This document shows positions 17,582-26,347 of a stretch of DNA of 64,000 nt, piece by piece. How positions within the stretch are numbered: the first letter of the stretch is position 1; every line of letters begins with the position of its first letter. Under the pieces are notes generated by a model. The model saw only the letters and a program-made list of their open reading frames with translations, ran no database searches and was not told the origin of the DNA. The translations under genes were made by a program, and so were the position numbers. Location of the stretch: the NCBI GenBank assembly GCA_002898375.1, contig BEIN01000007.1, forward strand, positions 38,132-102,131. The letters run 5' to 3'. Source of the stretch: a bacterium HR37. GTDB taxonomy: Bacteria; Desulfobacterota_D; UBA1144; Nemesobacterales; CSP1-2.

Positions 17582-18964
17582 TTGCTGAAAAAACCCTGGG
17601 GAGGTAGGTTCAAGAAAAAAACACACAAGGTAGCAGAAAGGTTTTCAGCTTCTATAGAGACCGATAAAAGGTTATATAGAGAAGACATAGAAGGAAGCAT
17701 TGCTCATGCAAAGATGCTTGGCCAAGTTGGGATAATATCTCAAAGAGAAGCAAAAAGCATAATAAAGGGTCTAAGAGAAATACAGAAAGAGATAGAAAAC
17801 GGAAAGTTCCCCTTTAGAGAGGAATTTGAAGACATACACCTAAACATAGAGAAACGACTTATAGAAAAGATCGGAGAAACAGGAGGGAAACTACATACGG
17901 CTCGAAGTAGAAATGACCAGATTGTTCTTGATGAGCGTCTATATCTCAGACGAGAAACAACCGAGATTCTGGGACTCATAAAAGGGGTTGCAGAGGAATT
18001 CATAAGGCTTGCAGAAGAGAATATAGACGTTATTATCCCTCTTTATACCCATCTCCAAGCAGCTCAGCCAGTTTTACTCTCTCACCACCTGCTTGCCTAC
18101 TTTGAGATGTTAAAGCGAGATAGAGAACGATTTATAGAGTGCTTAAAGAGGATAAACATCATGCCACTTGGAGCTGGAGCTGGAGCTGGAACCTCCTTTC
18201 CCATAGATAGAAGATATGTAGCAGAGCTTTTAGGATTTCCTGAGGTTACACGAAACAGCATCGATACCGTAAGTGATAGGGACTTTATAGTGGAGTTTAT
18301 CTCAAACTCCTCAATTCTTATGATGCATCTAAGCAGGCTATCAGAAGAGTTGGTTATATGGTCCAGCAAGGAGTTTGACTTCGTTGATCTAGGAGATGAG
18401 TTCACCACAGGCTCTAGTATAATGCCACAGAAGAGAAACCCGGATATAGCAGAGCTTCTAAGGGGAAAAACGGGAAAGGTATATGGAAACCTGATCTCAA
18501 TCCTTACGGTGATGAAGGGATTGCCACTTTCATACAACAGAGACCTGCAGGAAGACAAAGAACCAATGTTTGGTACAGTGGATACGTTAAAATCCTGTCT
18601 TTATGTTCTTAAAGAGATGTTAAAGAACATAAAATTCAAACCAGAAAACATGAAAAGATCCCTTCTTAACAGCTTTATCACTGCCACGGATTTAGCTGAC
18701 TATCTTGCAAGAAAAGGAATTCCCTTCAGGCAAGCACATGAAATCGTTGGCAGGATAGTTAGGTATGCAGAAGAGAAAAGAAGAGACCTGCTTCAACTGA
18801 GCATCTCAGAGCTAAAGATGTTTTCAAACCTGTTTGAAGAAGACGTTTACGAATTCATAACCCTTGAGGGCTCGATCTCAAGCAGAAAGTCCTACGGTGG
18901 AACAGCCAAAGAGAATGTAGTAAAAATGATAGAAGAAGCAAGGGAAGAAATTAAGATGTGGTAA
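17582..18964 (+). CDS. argH: argininosuccinate lyase
   Basis: 460 residues, normal length. It catalyses the last step of arginine synthesis, cleaving argininosuccinate to arginine and fumarate. The N-terminal 'KPWGGRFKKKT', the 'TARSRNDQI' block and the fumarase-superfamily signature GSSIMPQKRNPD (about residues 279-290) are intact. The start is TTG at 17582, preceded by AGGAGGG at good spacing; no ATG is available upstream. The stop codon touches the stop codon of the convergent HerA-like gene, so no terminator separates them. Confidence 0.97.
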   Translation: MLKKPWGGRFKKKTHKVAERFSASIETDKRLYREDIEGSIAHAKMLGQVGIISQREAKSIIKGLREIQKEIENGKFPFREEFEDIHLNIEKRLIEKIGETGGKLHTARSRNDQIVLDERLYLRRETTEILGLIKGVAEEFIRLAEENIDVIIPLYTHLQAAQPVLLSHHLLAYFEMLKRDRERFIECLKRINIMPLGAGAGAGTSFPIDRRYVAELLGFPEVTRNSIDTVSDRDFIVEFISNSSILMMHLSRLSEELVIWSSKEFDFVDLGDEFTTGSSIMPQKRNPDIAELLRGKTGKVYGNLISILTVMKGLPLSYNRDLQEDKEPMFGTVDTLKSCLYVLKEMLKNIKFKPENMKRSLLNSFITATDLADYLARKGIPFRQAHEIVGRIVRYAEEKRRDLLQLSISELKMFSNLFEEDVYEFITLEGSISSRKSYGGTAKENVVKMIEEAREEIKMW

Positions 18965-20578
18965 CTAACCGTATAGCTCCTCTATATGTTTTGAGGCATC
19001 TCCTTCATCGTAAGCAGAGGAAATATCTTTGTAGAATTTTTCATCATACTCTCTTGTTTTTATAACAACAGGCATTGGCACTGCATGTCCAATAACTAGT
19101 GCCTGTTGCTTTGTATCAAGGCTTGCAAGAACTGACCTAAGCCCAGAGGTGTTACTAACTCCGGTTAGGACTGCCTGGATATCCCTTTCATCGTTTAAAA
19201 GGGCTGTTATTCTTGTACCTATCTGGGAGATAACCTCATCATCTATTCCTGAAGGTCTTTGGTCAACTATGAGCATTGTAACAAAGTACTTTCTGAGTTC
19301 TCTGGCAATCGTTCCAAAAATCGTTTGGCGAGCTGCCTGGGGGTTTAAAAACTTATGAGCTTCTTCAATTGTAATCATAAGCTGCTTGGGCTTATCAGCT
19401 GGATTCTGTGTGGCAAAGTAGCGCTCCGTTTTTTCTATGTAGTGGTCGTGTATCCTTCTTGATATAATGTTTGCCACAAGGAGATAAGACAAGGCACTGT
19501 TTTGTCTTCCAAATTCAAGAACTATGTTTATACCCCGCTCAAGGTACTCAATTATTTTCTTAAATGTTCCCTCACCCTGGGTATTATCATCCACTATGAA
19601 TGGAAGGTTTTTTAACCTTAAAAGCTTCCTATGAAGCGCAGCAAGGGAAGACTGGTGTGCACCTAGCTCCTTGGCAATTTCAGGCAAATCTTCTTGTTTC
19701 CACGAAAGAAGCATGTGTAACCAGTCTTCTCCATACTTTCTGTAGATAGCGTAGGCAGATTCAATGGCAGTTGTATGAAGCTGTAGCTCATCCTGGAGAA
19801 GAGCTATATCCTCTATCTCTATCTGGTCAAGGGATATGTAAACCTCAACATCTGGTTTTGCTCCCCTGCGTCTTGTGGATTTTGGATCAAGAGAAAAGAT
19901 AGCAACCTTTTCGGGGAAAAGCTGTTTAAGTCCCTTTACAAAACCTCCTGTCTCTTCCCTTCTGGAACCCCAACCGTACTCGTTGTGCATATCAAATATG
20001 AGATTTACAGCCTTTCCGTACCTGATTATCCCCGCAAGCATAAGCCTTGTAAGAAAAGTTTTTCCAGTACCACTTTTACCAAAGATTCCATTACTTCTTT
20101 CAACAAACCTATCAAGGTTAATACACACAGGTGTATCCATATCAAGCGGAGAACCCACATTAAAGAACCTTCCACTTCCATCCTCCCGTCCAAAAACAAG
20201 ACTAACATCTTCTTCCGTGGCCTCCGATACTATTGCAAAGTGAGGAGGAATGGTTTTTACCGGTTTTGGTTCATCGTCTTCTTTGGTAAGCATAAGCATT
20301 GGTTTTAACTCAACAGTAGCATAGGTACTTGTTCCTGAAAGCACCCTTCTTAGTATCTCATCTTCCTTTGACGGAGGGTTTATCAAGAAATTTGTCGAGG
20401 AAGCATCTAATCTTACATCGGTAATAAGAGAAAAAAACTTGTGAAAAAGCCCATATACTACAACGAACTTACCCGCTTTTACCTCTTCTATGCTCCTTTC
20501 GGGGCCAAGCTTCATCTCAAGCCCTTCAACCAAAGAACCCCTTGTTATAAGACCAAGTTCCTTCTTCTCTTCTGCCAT
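18965..20578 (-). CDS. HerA-like ATPase (FtsK/HerA superfamily)
   Basis: 537 residues. An N-terminal HAS-barrel-like part (about 1-110) is followed by the RecA-type motor: Walker A FGKSGTGKTFL near residue 169, 'IFDMHNEYGWG', Walker B TIEEAHKFL near 401, then 'VDQRPSGIDDEVISQIGTRI' as in HerA. HerA proteins are hexameric DNA translocases that in archaea work with the nuclease NurA in end resection; in bacteria they are often paired with other nucleases or defence effectors. No NurA, SIR2- or DUF4297-type nuclease adjoins it here. A role in DNA repair is likely but inferred. Confidence 0.9.
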   Translation of the reverse strand: MAEEKKELGLITRGSLVEGLEMKLGPERSIEEVKAGKFVVVYGLFHKFFSLITDVRLDASSTNFLINPPSKEDEILRRVLSGTSTYATVELKPMLMLTKEDDEPKPVKTIPPHFAIVSEATEEDVSLVFGREDGSGRFFNVGSPLDMDTPVCINLDRFVERSNGIFGKSGTGKTFLTRLMLAGIIRYGKAVNLIFDMHNEYGWGSRREETGGFVKGLKQLFPEKVAIFSLDPKSTRRRGAKPDVEVYISLDQIEIEDIALLQDELQLHTTAIESAYAIYRKYGEDWLHMLLSWKQEDLPEIAKELGAHQSSLAALHRKLLRLKNLPFIVDDNTQGEGTFKKIIEYLERGINIVLEFGRQNSALSYLLVANIISRRIHDHYIEKTERYFATQNPADKPKQLMITIEEAHKFLNPQAARQTIFGTIARELRKYFVTMLIVDQRPSGIDDEVISQIGTRITALLNDERDIQAVLTGVSNTSGLRSVLASLDTKQQALVIGHAVPMPVVIKTREYDEKFYKDISSAYDEGDASKHIEELYG

Positions 20579-20639
20579 TGTTCCTATATTGAGAGAATAG
20601 CAAAGTAACGGTAAATGTTCAAGAAGAAAGAGCCCTGTA

Positions 20640-20667
20640 TTGATTTCCTCTCCCTGTATGCTAAATT
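20640..20667 (+). promoter_or_regulatory. putative tRNA-Glu promoter
   Basis: TTGATT (20640-20645), 16 bp, TAAATT (20662-20667) stand 22 bases before the tRNA's first base, a usual distance for a tRNA promoter with a short leader. Boxes match consensus only in part. Confidence 0.35.
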
Positions 20668-20689
20668 ACCAGAGGATAGAGGAAAGAGT

Positions 20690-20767
20690 GGCCCCTTCGT
20701 CTAGCCTGGTCTAGGACGTTGCCCTCTCAAGGCAGAAACACGGGTTCAAATCCCGTAGGGGCCGCCA
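20690..20767 (+). tRNA. tRNA-Glu (anticodon CUC)
   Basis: A complete cloverleaf: acceptor GGCCCCT/AGGGGCC, D arm with GTCT, anticodon arm with loop CTCTCAA (anticodon CTC), T arm ACGGG-TTCAAAT-CCCGT, discriminator G and encoded CCA. A CUC anticodon reads GAG, so the main UUC tRNA-Glu must be elsewhere. The short palindrome TCTCCT...AGGAGA at 20801-20819 follows but lacks a U-tract. Confidence 0.95.
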
Positions 20768-20845
20768 CCAAAGCAAAGGCTGTATTGTATCAATATAAAA
20801 TCTCCTCAAATTAAGGAGAGAAGGGTTAGAGGGCACACAGTAAAG

Positions 20846-21745
20846 TTGGATCAAAAAGTAACCCTGATTACAGGGGCAACAGGTTACATAGGAGGGCGGT
20901 TGCTAACCGCCTTGGAGCAAAGAGGGTACAGGGTTCGCTCTCTTGTACGTGATCCAAAGAGGTTAAAAAACCCTCTTAACCAGCGTACAGAGATAGTGCA
21001 AGGGAACGTATTTGACCCAAAAAGCCTAGATATAGCTCTAAAAAACGTTAGTGTGGCTTATTATCTTATCCACTCCATGGGGTCATCTGGGGATTATGAG
21101 AAGCAGGACCGTATCGCTGCTAGAAACTTCTCTAATGCAGCCAGAACAGCTGGTTTGGAGCGAATAATTTATGTGGGTGGGCTTGGGAATTCAAAGGAGA
21201 AGCTATCAACACATTTAAGTAGCCGCCAAGAGGTAGGAAGCATTCTTAGAGATTCCGGTTTAAATGTAGTAGAGTTTCGTGCTTCAATTGTAATCGGTGC
21301 TGGGAGTCTATCTTTTGAGATGATCCGTGCCCTGGTTGATCGGTTGCCCGTAATGATCACACCTAAATGGGTATCCATGAAGGCGCAACCTATAGCCATT
21401 GATGATCTAATCTCCTACCTAATTGAGGCTCTCCATATACCGGCTGGACAACATGGTGTTTATGAAATTGGGGGCAGGGATCAAGTAACCTATGCTGAAA
21501 TTATGCGCACCTACGCACGTATGCGCGGTAAGTTTCTCTACATGATTCCCGTACCAGTACTTACTCCCTATCTATCCAGTCTATGGCTTGGGCTGGTAAC
21601 CCCTCTTTATGCTCATGTTGGAAGAAAGCTCATAGAGAGCATTATGTTCTCAACCGTTGTAAATAACAACAGAGCCCTAAAGGTATTTAACACACAGCCT
21701 ATGGGGATCAAAGAAGCTATCTGTAAAGCACTAAAAGAGAGCTAA
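20846..21745 (+). CDS. NAD(P)-binding atypical short-chain dehydrogenase (NmrA/NDUFA9-like)
   Basis: 299 residues. The N-terminal Rossmann motif is ITGATGYIGGRLL, with 'SLVRDPKRL' after beta-2 and 'VSVAYYLIHSMGSSGDYEKQDR' as in YbjT/NmrA- and NDUFA9-like extended SDR proteins. The classical Tyr-x-x-x-Lys pair is not evident. Such proteins bind NAD(P)H; some are dehydrogenases, others sensors or electron-chain assembly factors. The start is TTG at 20846; GAGGG stands 12 bases upstream. It stands alone after tRNA-Glu. Substrate unknown. Confidence 0.8.
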   Translation: MDQKVTLITGATGYIGGRLLTALEQRGYRVRSLVRDPKRLKNPLNQRTEIVQGNVFDPKSLDIALKNVSVAYYLIHSMGSSGDYEKQDRIAARNFSNAARTAGLERIIYVGGLGNSKEKLSTHLSSRQEVGSILRDSGLNVVEFRASIVIGAGSLSFEMIRALVDRLPVMITPKWVSMKAQPIAIDDLISYLIEALHIPAGQHGVYEIGGRDQVTYAEIMRTYARMRGKFLYMIPVPVLTPYLSSLWLGLVTPLYAHVGRKLIESIMFSTVVNNNRALKVFNTQPMGIKEAICKALKES

Positions 21746-21809
21746 GGGGCACCATCTGTCGGAATCTTTTTCTTTTTCTCTCATTTTAAGGTAAATTACA
21801 CTATGTTTA

Positions 21810-21838
21810 TTGACAAAAACTGCATTTAGTGATAAATC
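21810..21838 (+). promoter_or_regulatory. plsC promoter, short leader
   Basis: A perfect TTGACA (21810-21815), 17 bp, then TAAATC (21833-21838). The plsC ATG is 15 bases past the -10 box, so the leader would be about 8 bases and contains no ribosome site. Confidence 0.45.
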
Positions 21839-21853
21839 TAGCTTACGCCATAA

Positions 21854-22603
21854 ATGCTTAGGACGGTTATTAGCTGGATAGCTATAGTTTTTTGGACAAC
21901 GGTTTTTGGGGTTTGGGGAGTTTTTTTATCAATAGTTTTCCCGAGCAGGATAACCAGATACGCTATAAGACCATGGGCACAACTGGTTCTTAAATCCTGT
22001 GGGGTAAGGGTTGAACTAGAAGGAGTAGAAAACCTACCTAAAGAGCCCTCTATCATAATGTACAACCACCAGAGTACATTTGATATTTTTGCGTTTGCTG
22101 CTTCTCTTCCGATAGAGTGGAAAGCCGTAATGAAACAGGAAGTGGCAAGTATCCCTTTTGTAGGGTGGGTATCAAAGCTAACCGGACACTATTTCGTTGC
22201 AAGAGATAACTCAAGCAGGGATGTTCAGGAGATCAGAAAACTCGTTGAAAAAATAAAGTCAGGGCCTTCGGTACTAATTGCTCCGGAGGGGACAAGAAGC
22301 TCAGATGGTAAGCTCCTACCCTTTAAAAAGGGTGGATTTGTTGTTGCCATGTATGCAGGGGTACCGGTTGTTCCCATGGTGATTACAGGTGGAAAAGATA
22401 TAATGCCAAAGGGGTCTCTAAGCATAAGACCTGGCACGATACGAATAAATATACTGCCACCGATAGATACTAAAAAGCTACCTTCCGGGAAGGAAGGTAG
22501 GGAAGAGCTCTTAAGGCTTGTAAGGGAGGCAATGCTTGGGTTTTTGGATGATTCAGAAGGTAAAACAGCAGATGAGGTTTTAAAAACCTCCCACACCGTT
22601 TAG
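21854..22603 (+). CDS. plsC: 1-acyl-sn-glycerol-3-phosphate acyltransferase
   Basis: 249 residues. It transfers an acyl chain to lysophosphatidic acid to make phosphatidic acid at the inner membrane. Motif I NHQSTFD (the HxxxxD charge relay, about residues 72-78) and motif III PEGTRSSDGKLLPFKKGG (about 138-155) are intact, and 'PVVPMVITGG' forms motif IV. An N-terminal hydrophobic helix (about 1-25) provides anchoring. No Shine-Dalgarno is visible. The next gene, an orphan, begins 99 bp downstream. Confidence 0.95.
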   Translation: MLRTVISWIAIVFWTTVFGVWGVFLSIVFPSRITRYAIRPWAQLVLKSCGVRVELEGVENLPKEPSIIMYNHQSTFDIFAFAASLPIEWKAVMKQEVASIPFVGWVSKLTGHYFVARDNSSRDVQEIRKLVEKIKSGPSVLIAPEGTRSSDGKLLPFKKGGFVVAMYAGVPVVPMVITGGKDIMPKGSLSIRPGTIRINILPPIDTKKLPSGKEGREELLRLVREAMLGFLDDSEGKTADEVLKTSHTV

Positions 22604-22702
22604 ATACACTGGAGGCAAAGTTGAATAATGCAGGAGAACATTTATATTATGTGTTTCTTTTATTTAGGCCAATTCAGGTCAAGTTGGAGGATAAAGTAGG
22701 AA

Positions 22703-24358
22703 ATGAGTAGATTTGAGCTTGCTGATTTGGATTTAGAGACGATAATAGCCCTTACAGGAATGCCAGTTCAAAAGGATGTGGTTGATCCAACAAACCCCTT
22801 AGAGATGGCAAAGAAGGTAAGTGTTACCTTTAGACCCCTACCAAAAGGTTACAAAAACGAAGCGATTGTGGAGTTCAGAAGAAGATTAGAAGAAAGATTT
22901 AGGCACTTTGGGGTAGAGGTTATACCCTGGGATAGGGCAACCGAGGTTGTATCAAATGGGTTTGTGTCCAAAGTCCTTCGAACCAGAAAGGTTAAACACA
23001 GCATACGCGCTGTTATAGACGTTGAAAGACCTTATTCTATCCTGAGAAAGTTAATGAGTGGTCTTGCGGAGAAGATATACTCCTACCTTCGTTCCCCGGA
23101 GATGTCGGTTACAGAGATACTAAAAACTAGCGGGTGGGCTGATGATTTCACAGTAAGGTACCTCCAAGACCCCTACAACACGCAGATTATAACCCTTATG
23201 CCCCTTGATCCTGAATTTGTAGACAGCAACACCACATACGATAGAAAGATACAGATAGGGCTTCAAAACCTTATTAAAACCATGTCAGAGATAGTAATTG
23301 GGGTATCAAAAAACCGTTTTTCGATAATCAATATGAATCTCTCAGATTCTACCTTTTCCATAGAAGAGCTGGATGATTTTATACTAAACTCTCTCATCCC
23401 CAAGATCTACGCACCTATAAAACCCCCTGTTCTCAAAAGATTCGAAAAGGGAGAGTATGACCCAACTGGGTCCCCCTATGTTCAGCAACTGGTTGAGCTT
23501 GGCAAACAGCTAAAAGATACCGAGCTTTTTCCGACAGGAGCCAAATTCAGCGATAAAATAGAGAGGCTCTCACACAGGGACATAGTTGAGAAGATATTTG
23601 AGGGCAGAACCGGGGTATCATATGGATTTATAGCAGTTGTAGAGTCTCCAAGGTATGAAGGTCCCAGGGAGATAACCCAATCTGAATGGGAATCCCTTTC
23701 AGAGATAAACGGCCTAAACAGCAACTGGGTAAGAGAAGACAAAAACGGCAGATGGTATGTAAAAACAATAATAGGAGGGGAGGTTGTATACCAGCAGGTA
23801 CCTGACATATGGATAGTAACTTCCCGGTCCGGATGCGATAAGACAAACCTGGATCCAAAGAGTGATGTGATAAGAATTGGACTAATAAAGGGTAAACTGT
23901 ACCTGCAAACCCCAAAGGGAGTTGACCTACAGAGAAGGGATATAAGGCCCTCTTTTGATACATATGTAATACTTGCTCAGGCTCTCTCAACGGCTCTCTA
24001 TGCACCTGAGCTGATAAAAGATGGTATGCCAATTGCACATTTTCACGGATACCCGGACCCAAGCTGGTTTAAAAAAAACGAGTACTTTATAGGAGCGAAA
24101 AACCCCTCAATGCCGTGTGGAACCATTGAAGCAGCAGTGCTTAACTACTCAAGCATATATAACCTGGCTAATAAAAACGGTAGACCAGGAAATTTAAACC
24201 TGCTGTGTATAGTAGAACCGGATCATGGGGTAAACATACTTGGAATAAACAAGGAATACCTGGTAAAAAGGCTAATAGAAGGAGCCAGAGAAAAACGCAT
24301 TTCGCTGGGGGGAAAATACTTGGAGCACTTAAGGAGGGAAGGACAAAATCTATCTTAG
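22703..24358 (+). CDS. conserved-looking protein of unknown family (551 aa)
   Basis: I do not recognise this protein. It is soluble-looking, with no signal peptide or membrane segment. The N-terminal 150 residues are mixed alpha/beta and basic ('VTFRPLPKGYKNEAIVEF', 'VIPWDRATEVV'). The C-terminal third holds clustered potential metal or catalytic residues: AHFHGYPDPSWF, NPSMPCGTIEAA and CIVEPDHGVNI. Aromatic residues, Asp and Pro in these blocks look like conserved sites rather than random coil. AGTAGGAA just before the ATG can act as ribosome site. It lies between plsC and a histidine phosphatase with about 60-100 bp gaps. Codon use matches neighbours, so it is a real gene. Confidence 0.8.
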   Translation: MSRFELADLDLETIIALTGMPVQKDVVDPTNPLEMAKKVSVTFRPLPKGYKNEAIVEFRRRLEERFRHFGVEVIPWDRATEVVSNGFVSKVLRTRKVKHSIRAVIDVERPYSILRKLMSGLAEKIYSYLRSPEMSVTEILKTSGWADDFTVRYLQDPYNTQIITLMPLDPEFVDSNTTYDRKIQIGLQNLIKTMSEIVIGVSKNRFSIINMNLSDSTFSIEELDDFILNSLIPKIYAPIKPPVLKRFEKGEYDPTGSPYVQQLVELGKQLKDTELFPTGAKFSDKIERLSHRDIVEKIFEGRTGVSYGFIAVVESPRYEGPREITQSEWESLSEINGLNSNWVREDKNGRWYVKTIIGGEVVYQQVPDIWIVTSRSGCDKTNLDPKSDVIRIGLIKGKLYLQTPKGVDLQRRDIRPSFDTYVILAQALSTALYAPELIKDGMPIAHFHGYPDPSWFKKNEYFIGAKNPSMPCGTIEAAVLNYSSIYNLANKNGRPGNLNLLCIVEPDHGVNILGINKEYLVKRLIEGAREKRISLGGKYLEHLRREGQNLS

Positions 24359-24417
24359 TTGTAAAGATACCTAAATTGGGTATATTTTCTCTGATTGCCT
24401 GCTTCACATGAGATAAG

Positions 24418-25026
24418 ATGCAAAAGGCTGATGATTTAGCAAGAATCTACCTTGCAAGGCACTGTAAGACAAGATGGAACCTTGAGAACAGGCTTATTGG
24501 AACCACCGATTTACCACTCTGCGAAGAAGGAATAGAGGAAGCAAAGGCAAACCTCTCCAGAATCGAAAAGCTGGGGATAGACAGAATAATATCGAGCAAC
24601 TTAAAAAGGGCTTACCAAACCGCAAAGATATATGCTGAACACTTAAAGGTTCCCCTTCACATCTGCTCAGGTCTTAGGGAAATAGACCATGGAAGCTGGA
24701 ATGGTCAAAAACTCCAGGAACTTCTAAATGACTCTCAATCGAATTTTAAAAAATGGTTTGATGACCCAACAAGCATATCCATACCCGATGGAACAGAAAC
24801 CATACTCTCTGCGCAAAAAAGGATTGTTGAAACCATAAAAAAAATAGCTCTAAAATACCCGGGTGAGACCATACTGGTTGTTATGCACAAACACATAAGG
24901 TCCATACTGCGGTGTACCCTTTTAAATCTTGAGCTAAAACACTTTAGGGAAAACATCGATGAAAGCATTGAACCCGTTGAGATTCCAAAGGAGCAGCTTA
25001 GAAAACTGTTTGAGATCAAACTCTAA
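24418..25026 (+). CDS. histidine phosphatase family protein (phosphoglycerate mutase-like)
   Basis: 202 residues of the branch-1 histidine phosphatase fold. The catalytic His is in LARHCKTRWN (family usual RHGxT; here Gly is replaced by Cys), followed by 'GTTDLPLCEEG', 'ISSNLKRAYQTAKI', 'LREIDHGSWNGQ' and 'ILVVMHKHIRSIL' with the second catalytic His. The 'GSWNG' and 'RLIGTTDLPL' pattern resembles GpmB/CobC-like phosphatases. A substrate such as alpha-ribazole phosphate is possible given the cobalamin genes at 48-52 kb, but those are far away and the link is weak. Confidence 0.85.
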   Translation: MQKADDLARIYLARHCKTRWNLENRLIGTTDLPLCEEGIEEAKANLSRIEKLGIDRIISSNLKRAYQTAKIYAEHLKVPLHICSGLREIDHGSWNGQKLQELLNDSQSNFKKWFDDPTSISIPDGTETILSAQKRIVETIKKIALKYPGETILVVMHKHIRSILRCTLLNLELKHFRENIDESIEPVEIPKEQLRKLFEIKL

Positions 25027-25097
25027 GCAAAAAGGCCTGGCCACGGGAATCCAATTCGAACAAATGGGATTAACACAAGTGCCCACCATATAATACT

Positions 25098-25985
25098 ATG
25101 AAAAACTCTCCAAGGTATCTTTTTATCGTAAACCCTGCAGCGGGTAGAGGAAGAACTAAAAGGCTTTTGCCCTATATAGAGTTTCTAATAAAAGAACTAG
25201 ACATCCCCCATGATATAAGACTAACCTCAGCACCCGGAGAAGCTACAGATATAGCCAAAAAGGGTATAGCAGAGGGGTTTGAATTCATTGTTGCAGTAGG
25301 TGGAGACGGCACAACACATGAGGTTGTAAATGGTATTATAGATTCCTCTGCAACCCTTGGGGTTATATCAACAGGTGGGGGGAATGACTTTCCAAAGGCT
25401 GCAAACATACCCCTTGATGTTCCAAGAGCGGTTGAAACCCTTAAAAAGGGAAGAATAAGGAAGCTAGACATTGGCTTATTCGCAGAGCAATACTTCGTAA
25501 ATGGACTGGGAATTGGACTGGATGGGGAAGTATCCCACAGGTACAAACGAATGAAATACCTCAGGGGAGAATTAGGCTATCTCTGGGGAGCAATAAATGC
25601 AGCACTTGGATTTAGAGGTTTTGAAACTGAAGTCATAACCCAAGAGTGGAGCTACAGCGGAAGAGTGCTTCTTGTAGGAGCTTCAAATGGTCCCTTTCAG
25701 GGAGGGAACTTCAAACTGGCTCCCCAGGCAAGGGTTGACGATGGATTGCTTGACATACACATAGTTCAAGAAATGTCCAGGATAAAAAGGCTAATTAACA
25801 TGCCAAAGGTTCGTCATGGAAAACATCTGCATTTAAAAGGCGTACACATAAGGCAAAGTACCTGGATTGAGATAAGAACCAAAGAGAATCTTCCAGCCCA
25901 TATGGATGGAGAACCCTTCTATCTACAACCAGGAAAACACAGAATAGAGGTACTACCAGGCAAGCTAAGGGTTATTGCCTCTTAA
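25098..25985 (+). CDS. diacylglycerol kinase family lipid kinase (YegS/DgkB-like)
   Basis: 295 residues. The N-terminal 'YLFIVNPAAGRGRTKR' and the signature VGGDGTTHEVVNGI (about residues 66-79) identify the DAGK catalytic fold. 'STGGGNDFPKAANIP', 'FVNGLGIGLDGEV' and the C-terminal 'DDGLLDIHIVQEM', 'HMDGEPF' complete it. Such enzymes phosphorylate diacylglycerol, ceramide, sphingosine or related lipids. With plsC nearby it fits phospholipid recycling. A TATAAT lies only 3 bases before the ATG and no ribosome site is apparent. Confidence 0.92.
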   Translation: MKNSPRYLFIVNPAAGRGRTKRLLPYIEFLIKELDIPHDIRLTSAPGEATDIAKKGIAEGFEFIVAVGGDGTTHEVVNGIIDSSATLGVISTGGGNDFPKAANIPLDVPRAVETLKKGRIRKLDIGLFAEQYFVNGLGIGLDGEVSHRYKRMKYLRGELGYLWGAINAALGFRGFETEVITQEWSYSGRVLLVGASNGPFQGGNFKLAPQARVDDGLLDIHIVQEMSRIKRLINMPKVRHGKHLHLKGVHIRQSTWIEIRTKENLPAHMDGEPFYLQPGKHRIEVLPGKLRVIAS

Positions 25986-25990
25986 TCCAG

Positions 25991-26224
25991 CTAGGAAACC
26001 ACAAAGCACGTAATCGTGTTTGTAACACCTTGGGTTTTCCTTATCTTGGAGATTACAAGCTCACCGATTTCTTCCTGACTCTCCCCCTCTACAAAGGCAA
26101 TTACATCATAGGGACCTGCAACTATATGAGCAGACTTTACCCCTTTTATCTTTCTTATCTTTGCCACAACGTTTTTTGTTTGAGGACCGGCTATATTTAA
26201 AAGAACATATGCACTTGAAGGCAT
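25991..26224 (-). CDS. stand-alone Lrp/AsnC-type RAM domain protein
   Basis: 77 residues consisting only of the ligand-binding/dimerisation (RAM) domain of Lrp/AsnC regulators: 'AYVLLNIAGPQTKNVVAKI', 'IKGVKSAHIVAGPYDVIAFVEG' and a final 'TNTITCFVV'. There is no helix-turn-helix DNA-binding part. Such small proteins form oligomers and bind amino acids; they may modulate full-length Lrp proteins. A short GGAGGGG motif stands before the start on the minus strand. It converges with the lipid kinase gene. Confidence 0.85.
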   Translation of the reverse strand: MPSSAYVLLNIAGPQTKNVVAKIRKIKGVKSAHIVAGPYDVIAFVEGESQEEIGELVISKIRKTQGVTNTITCFVVS

Positions 26225-26309
26225 TATCCCCTCCCTATATTTTTTTTAAACTCCATAATAGTAAATCAATTCTTTAACTAAGTGAATAGGTAAAAATGCA
26301 AAAACCTCA

Positions 26310-26337
26310 TTGCATCAGGATTTTAACTATTTATACT
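26310..26337 (+). promoter_or_regulatory. bolA-grxD promoter, leaderless type
   Basis: TTGCAT (26310-26315), 16 bp, TATACT (26332-26337). The bolA ATG starts at 26348, 10 bases beyond the -10 box, so the transcript would begin about 3-4 bases before it. Confidence 0.5.
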
Positions 26338-26347
26338 TATACATGCT

